NCBI GenBank assembly: GCA_001683735.1
Contig: LUGG01000020.1
Location: 248,001-312,000, forward strand
Direction of reading: 5' to 3'
From: Grifola frondosa
Taxonomy: Eukaryota > Basidiomycota > Agaricomycetes > Polyporales > Grifolaceae
Length of the DNA: 64,000 nt
Both the position numbers and the translations under genes were made by a program. The notes beneath the pieces are model-generated. The model saw only the letters and a program-made list of their open reading frames with translations. It made no database searches and was not told the origin of the DNA. How positions within the stretch are numbered: the first letter of the stretch is position 1; every line of letters starts with the position of its first letter. Positions 60,259-64,000 of this stretch are shown one piece after another.

Positions 60259-62405
60259 ATGTTTCCAGTGCCATCACGTTACGTTCTGACAGCGTGTTTT
60301 TGGCTATCGTCGTTTGTCCCGAGTTGTGTGCATGGCACAGGGTTCCTGCCTCAAATTCCTTCCCTCCAGTCATTCACACCCAATGGTGGTACATTCGAGT
60401 TACTCCAGAACGTCAGGATCATCGTGGACAGCGAACATGGCCTCGAGGGTTCTCCTTCTGCCTACGTTTTTGCAGAGATGTTTCGCACGGATATCATGAG
60501 TGTCGCTCCTTACCTCGACATTCCTCCAGCAGTAGTGTCTCATGATCGCGGATCCAAAGATCATCCTGTCATCTATATTGTGGTCGACCCAAGGTTGAAA
60601 TACATGCTGTACAATGGGAAATCTACGGATGAAGGCTACAGCTTCGAGATCACGAACTACGCGTACACTATCACAGCTGCTGCACCCATTGGGACCTGGT
60701 GGGGCACTAGAAGCTTGTTACATCAAGCAGTCTTGACTTTAGCAGGGGGTGCGAGAGCCATCATGTTTCCCGCTGGTGCTGGCTTTGATGTCCCAGGTTG
60801 GGAAGTACGCGGTTTTATGCTCGATGCGGGTAGGCACTGGTTCGACACTGGATTCCTCTGTAAGTGCATTATCCAGGCCACACCGATGCTCACACAAAAC
60901 ATTGTCCCCACTATAGCGGATCTATGCACCTATGCCTCGTTCTTCAAAATCAACGAGATGCATTTGCATGCCTCCGATAATCTATGGAACCCTGCGTTCT
61001 TGTACGGCGAAGGGAATGAGGGATGGAAAGATCTCTATGCCGCCTTCCGTTTTCAGCCACATCCCGGATCCTCTCTCGAGGGGCTCGTGCCGAGGAAAAA
61101 TGAGAGCTGGACGAGAAGTGAATTCCTTGCAATGCAGCAGAGCTGTGCGATTCACGGAGTGACTGTCGTTCCCGAGATCGACACTCCCGGTCATTCGCTA
61201 GTTATCAACCAGTGGAAGCCCGAGCTGATGGAGGACGGCGCACCAGATCACCTAAATCTGTCTTACCCAGAGACGATACCCACCATCAAATCGATCTGGG
61301 ACGAGTTCCTCCCATGGTTCAGCTCGGATGAAGTGTCCATTGGCGCAGACGAATATGACGCCTCTCTCGCTAACGACTACATCTCATTTGTGAATGAGAT
61401 GTCTGCCTACATCCACACGAAATCTGGTAAATTCATCCGCATATGGGGTACGAACGAACCCAGCAAGACGATGTCTGTGTCCAAGAACGTAACAATCCAG
61501 CACTGGGATTTTCCAGGCGACGACATTCCAGTCCAGCTCATGAAGGAGGGGTACCAGGTCATCAATTCGGAACAGGTATTCCTTTACCTCGATGGCAAGA
61601 CATCCGAGGATGGCCAGTTTCCACAAGAGCTCGATCAGGATCTCATGTGGGGCGGAGCACCTGAAGGAAAAGGCTGGGCACCGAACATATTCTCTCCAAC
61701 AGACGAGACAAATAATACGAGCATCGACGATCCGCAGCTTCGTGGATCGATCTTCGCGCTCTGGAACGACTGGGGCAACAACGCGACCACGGCGCTGGAG
61801 ATATACTACCAGCTCGCACGTAGCATCGCTGTATTCGCGGAGAAGAGCTGGGCGGGCTCGGGTGTGCGAAGCACTGCATTGACCCGCTCACAGTTCGACT
61901 CCGTCTATCCCATCTTGAACGCCGCCGCCCCCGGACAAAACTTGAATCGCGTAGTCAAACCAGAACGTGGCAATATCATCTATCAGTATCGTGGCACGTA
62001 CAATACCCTTCTTACACCTGTCAAATCTGTCGGCCCTCCCTATACGCTCTCCTTCAGTGTTAAGCCAGATTCCGACTCTCCTGACACGGGCCTATTATTT
62101 TCAGGAATAGACTCGAGGCTACATGTTGCAAACCTTACGTCCGAGGCAACCGGTCAGCTGTACAGCCTAGGATATGTCTTGCCGACCGACAAGTATACGA
62201 CGGTCGCCATCCACGCGACGCGAGATTGGACGTACGCCGTCATAGATGGGGACGAAGAAAACCGTCGGTATTGGTACACGCTCATGGACATTTGGGGAGA
62301 TTTTTGGCTCTTGGAAATATGTCTTTTGCAGCACCCGCACAGCGAATTGGTGGAGAAGGCTTCACGGGATCGGTCAAAGATGTAATGTTAGTTCTCGGTG
62401 CTTAG
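60259..62405 (+). CDS. Secreted GH20 beta-N-acetylhexosaminidase-like enzyme
   Basis: About 710 residues. A signal peptide ('VLTACFWLSSFVPSCVHG') precedes an N-terminal beta domain ('YSFEITNYAYTITAAAPIG', 'WWGTRSLLHQAVLTLAGG') and the TIM barrel: 'GWEVRGFMLDAGRHWFDTGF', one intron at about 60861-60916 that stays in frame, 'FKINEMHLHASDN', 'VVPEIDTPGHS' and the catalytic Asp-Glu pair in 'VSIGADEYD'. A C-terminal lectin-like jelly roll follows ('LLFSGIDSRLHVANLTSEA'). The barrel resembles lacto-N-biosidase-type GH20 more than chitin hexosaminidases, so the substrate is uncertain. A 5-T run (62301-62305), one base short, diverts the last 30 codons; the family-like end ('MSFAAPAQRIGGEGFTGSV') reaches TAG at 62403-62405. 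Confidence 0.85.
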
Positions 62406-62575
62406 ATGCCATACTGCTTCCACAGAGGGATATATTTAAAATTTGTACACATTCGCAATGGACAAGACCTAGTTCCGCAGGGTAGCGTACGATACAGCAA
62501 TATAGTACATATACAGGCAACATAGTGGTACGTTCCATAACCGTGAAAGACAGAAATACCGAATGCATAATCCCA

Positions 62576-64000
62576 CTACCGCCGTCGTCTCCCTCGTGGA
62601 TCATCAGGCGCATCTCGTAAACGGCCACCTCTATTGCTTGACCTGACTGGACCGACATTTGAAGGACCGCCGTAAATAGGGAGAGAATCTGCACGATAAT
62701 TCAGATGCGGATCACGCAGACCATACGAGGATTGTAGAATGTATGGCTGAGTAGGGCGGTAAGGTGGGTCAAAAGAGCTACTAGGATATGGAGGAACCTG
62801 CGACTTGCGGGACCGGCCCGCATTAGAATGCCGGTTGCGAGGGATAGTCGGCTGAAGTGGAACAGTGTCCATGAGAGTGCGCTCCAAGCTCCCTGATTCA
62901 ACTATTTCTCGCAAATGCTGCCGGTGCGCCAATGTCTATGGCGTATCGTGAATCGAGCTTTTACAAAGTAAGATGCACTGTCGCTCACCTCGTTCGACAC
63001 ACCGAGAATGGCACCTAAAATATTACCATTCGCGTCGGAAAATGGGTAATTCTGCAACGCTTGATGTGCCTCTCGAAAAAGGGTGCGAATATGTCCTATT
63101 TTGCTCGTGGGTCTCCCCACGTCGTTGTCTGTGATTGCCTATGCGGCTCACTACATGACGAAGATGGACGAACGTCGCGCACCTGGATTAATCGGACATT
63201 GAATGCATAGGTTTTCTGGATGGGTCGTACTTGCCCATCCCTTAGATTCTTTGGAAAGCAGCTTGCCTTCAGTAATGGAGATATATGAAGTGCTGTAAGG
63301 GAATGTGTTTCCGTAGTAGTCGAGGAAATCCATGAGAAGTCTGCCCAGCGACTCGCTCTCCATGGGATTTTCGATGAATTTTGTGGGTACATTTTGTGGA
63401 TTGACCTACATGATGCATTGGAGAGATGGATATACGTGAAGCTGTGTATAAGACATACCTGAAGAAAACTGATAACGAGACATGTAACGGCATAACTGCT
63501 CAATCCGCCATCAGAGGCAGAATTGAGTCTATCCTTTGACAGCAAACTTTTTACGATCAAGATCAAGTACCTGAGGGCAGGCATCTTGTCTAGGTATTCT
63601 CGAATGATAGGTATCGCCTTCACGCCGTCAGTAGCATTGAGACTGATATCAACCTTGAAGGAACCTTAGAAATGATCAGCATCACAATGCGAGCATTAGT
63701 TTAGAACGCTCACCGAGCTCGGAAACAGTCTTGAACGAGATTAGCGGCACTCTCGCTCTGTGTATTACTTGTACATCGTGTGCGACCGCACTATTCTTGA
63801 TAAGAGCTGATAGTTGGAACAGAGCCCTTTTCTTGGCACTTTGATCAACCTCATGGTAGGTCGTGATGACAAGATCGGTGTCACTATTACAATTCCCTGT
63901 TAACAAGGGGAAAGAGAGCAAGGAGAGGAACAGACTAACCCCTCAGGAAGATACAGATTCTGTGCAACACTCCCAAATGTGTCGATGGCTGCATTATTGA
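62576..64000 (-). CDS. Non-canonical poly(A) polymerase, Trf4/PAPD5 type, 5'-partial
   Basis: Nucleotidyltransferase that oligoadenylates aberrant RNAs for the exosome in the TRAMP complex; nuclear. The gene continues beyond base 64000. Visible: the nucleotidyltransferase motif 'TFGSVAQNLYLPEG' joined over a small intron to 'DTDLVITTYHEVDQ' (the two metal-binding Asp), 'KVDISLNATDGVKA' (third Asp), and the PAP-associated part 'MPALRYLILIVKSLLSKDRL', 'SSYAVTCLVISFLQ', 'LGRLLMDFLDYYGNTF' and 'RTLFREAHQALQNYPF'. A basic Arg/Pro/Tyr-rich tail ends 'DAPDDPRGRRRR'. The first splice junction fits only if the 4-C run at 63939-63942 is really three. Convergent with the GH20 gene. Confidence 0.85.

Overview
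The window is nuclear DNA of a filamentous basidiomycete, most likely an Agaricomycete (mushroom-forming fungus). Genes carry many short introns (about 45-70 bp) with GT..AG borders, both tRNAs are eukaryotic nuclear types, and several families are typical of Agaricomycetes: a Cys-rich single-pass membrane protein, a DUF6698-like gene, a Plavaka transposon and a secreted CVNH protein. The species cannot be named from sequence alone.

Layout. 1-4.7 kb: 3' part of THO subunit THOC1/Hpr1, UDP-glucose 4-epimerase, tRNA-Phe(GAA). 4.9-11.5 kb: meiotic recombinase DMC1, secreted RNase T2, a methyltransferase, a DUF6914-like gene. 12-20 kb: a membrane protein and a glycogen-targeting PP1 subunit with a CBM21 domain, both on the minus strand. 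20-27 kb: about 7 kb in which I recognise no gene, ending in tRNA-Ala(CGC). 27.2-38.5 kb: an 11.2-kb nested transposon, described below. 38.8-50 kb: exo-polygalacturonase (GH28), histone H3, a small hydrophilic protein, a CVNH protein, a homeodomain factor, a lysine-methyltransferase-like protein. 50-64 kb is dense housekeeping: GON7, mitochondrial uL2, RVB2, an RS-rich SCI1-like protein, eL21, uS4, a GH20 hexosaminidase and the 3' part of a Trf4-type poly(A) polymerase.

The most striking structure is a PIF/Harbinger element (27219-38463) with perfect 69-bp terminal inverted repeats and a TTA target duplication. Its second gene (Myb/SANT-like) is split by a 7.7-kb Plavaka element (30072-37767) with its own inverted termini and an AA duplication. 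Removing the Plavaka element and one AA restores the Myb frame exactly. The Plavaka element carries a broken transposase gene and a divergent DUF6698-like gene.

A caution covers the whole window. At least a dozen conserved genes, including ribosomal proteins and THOC1, need one-base corrections at short homopolymers to keep their family reading frame. This looks like residual consensus error in the assembly. Frameshifts inside the transposons therefore cannot be taken as decay without checking reads. Gene limits given here follow the homologous coding signal across such breaks and through introns.

Functionally the genes fall into RNA and ribosome work (THOC1, Trf4-like, RNase T2, eL21, uS4, uL2m, GON7 for tRNA t6A), chromatin and recombination (H3, RVB2, DMC1), carbohydrate metabolism (UGE, PP1 targeting subunit, GH28, GH20) and the mobile elements.
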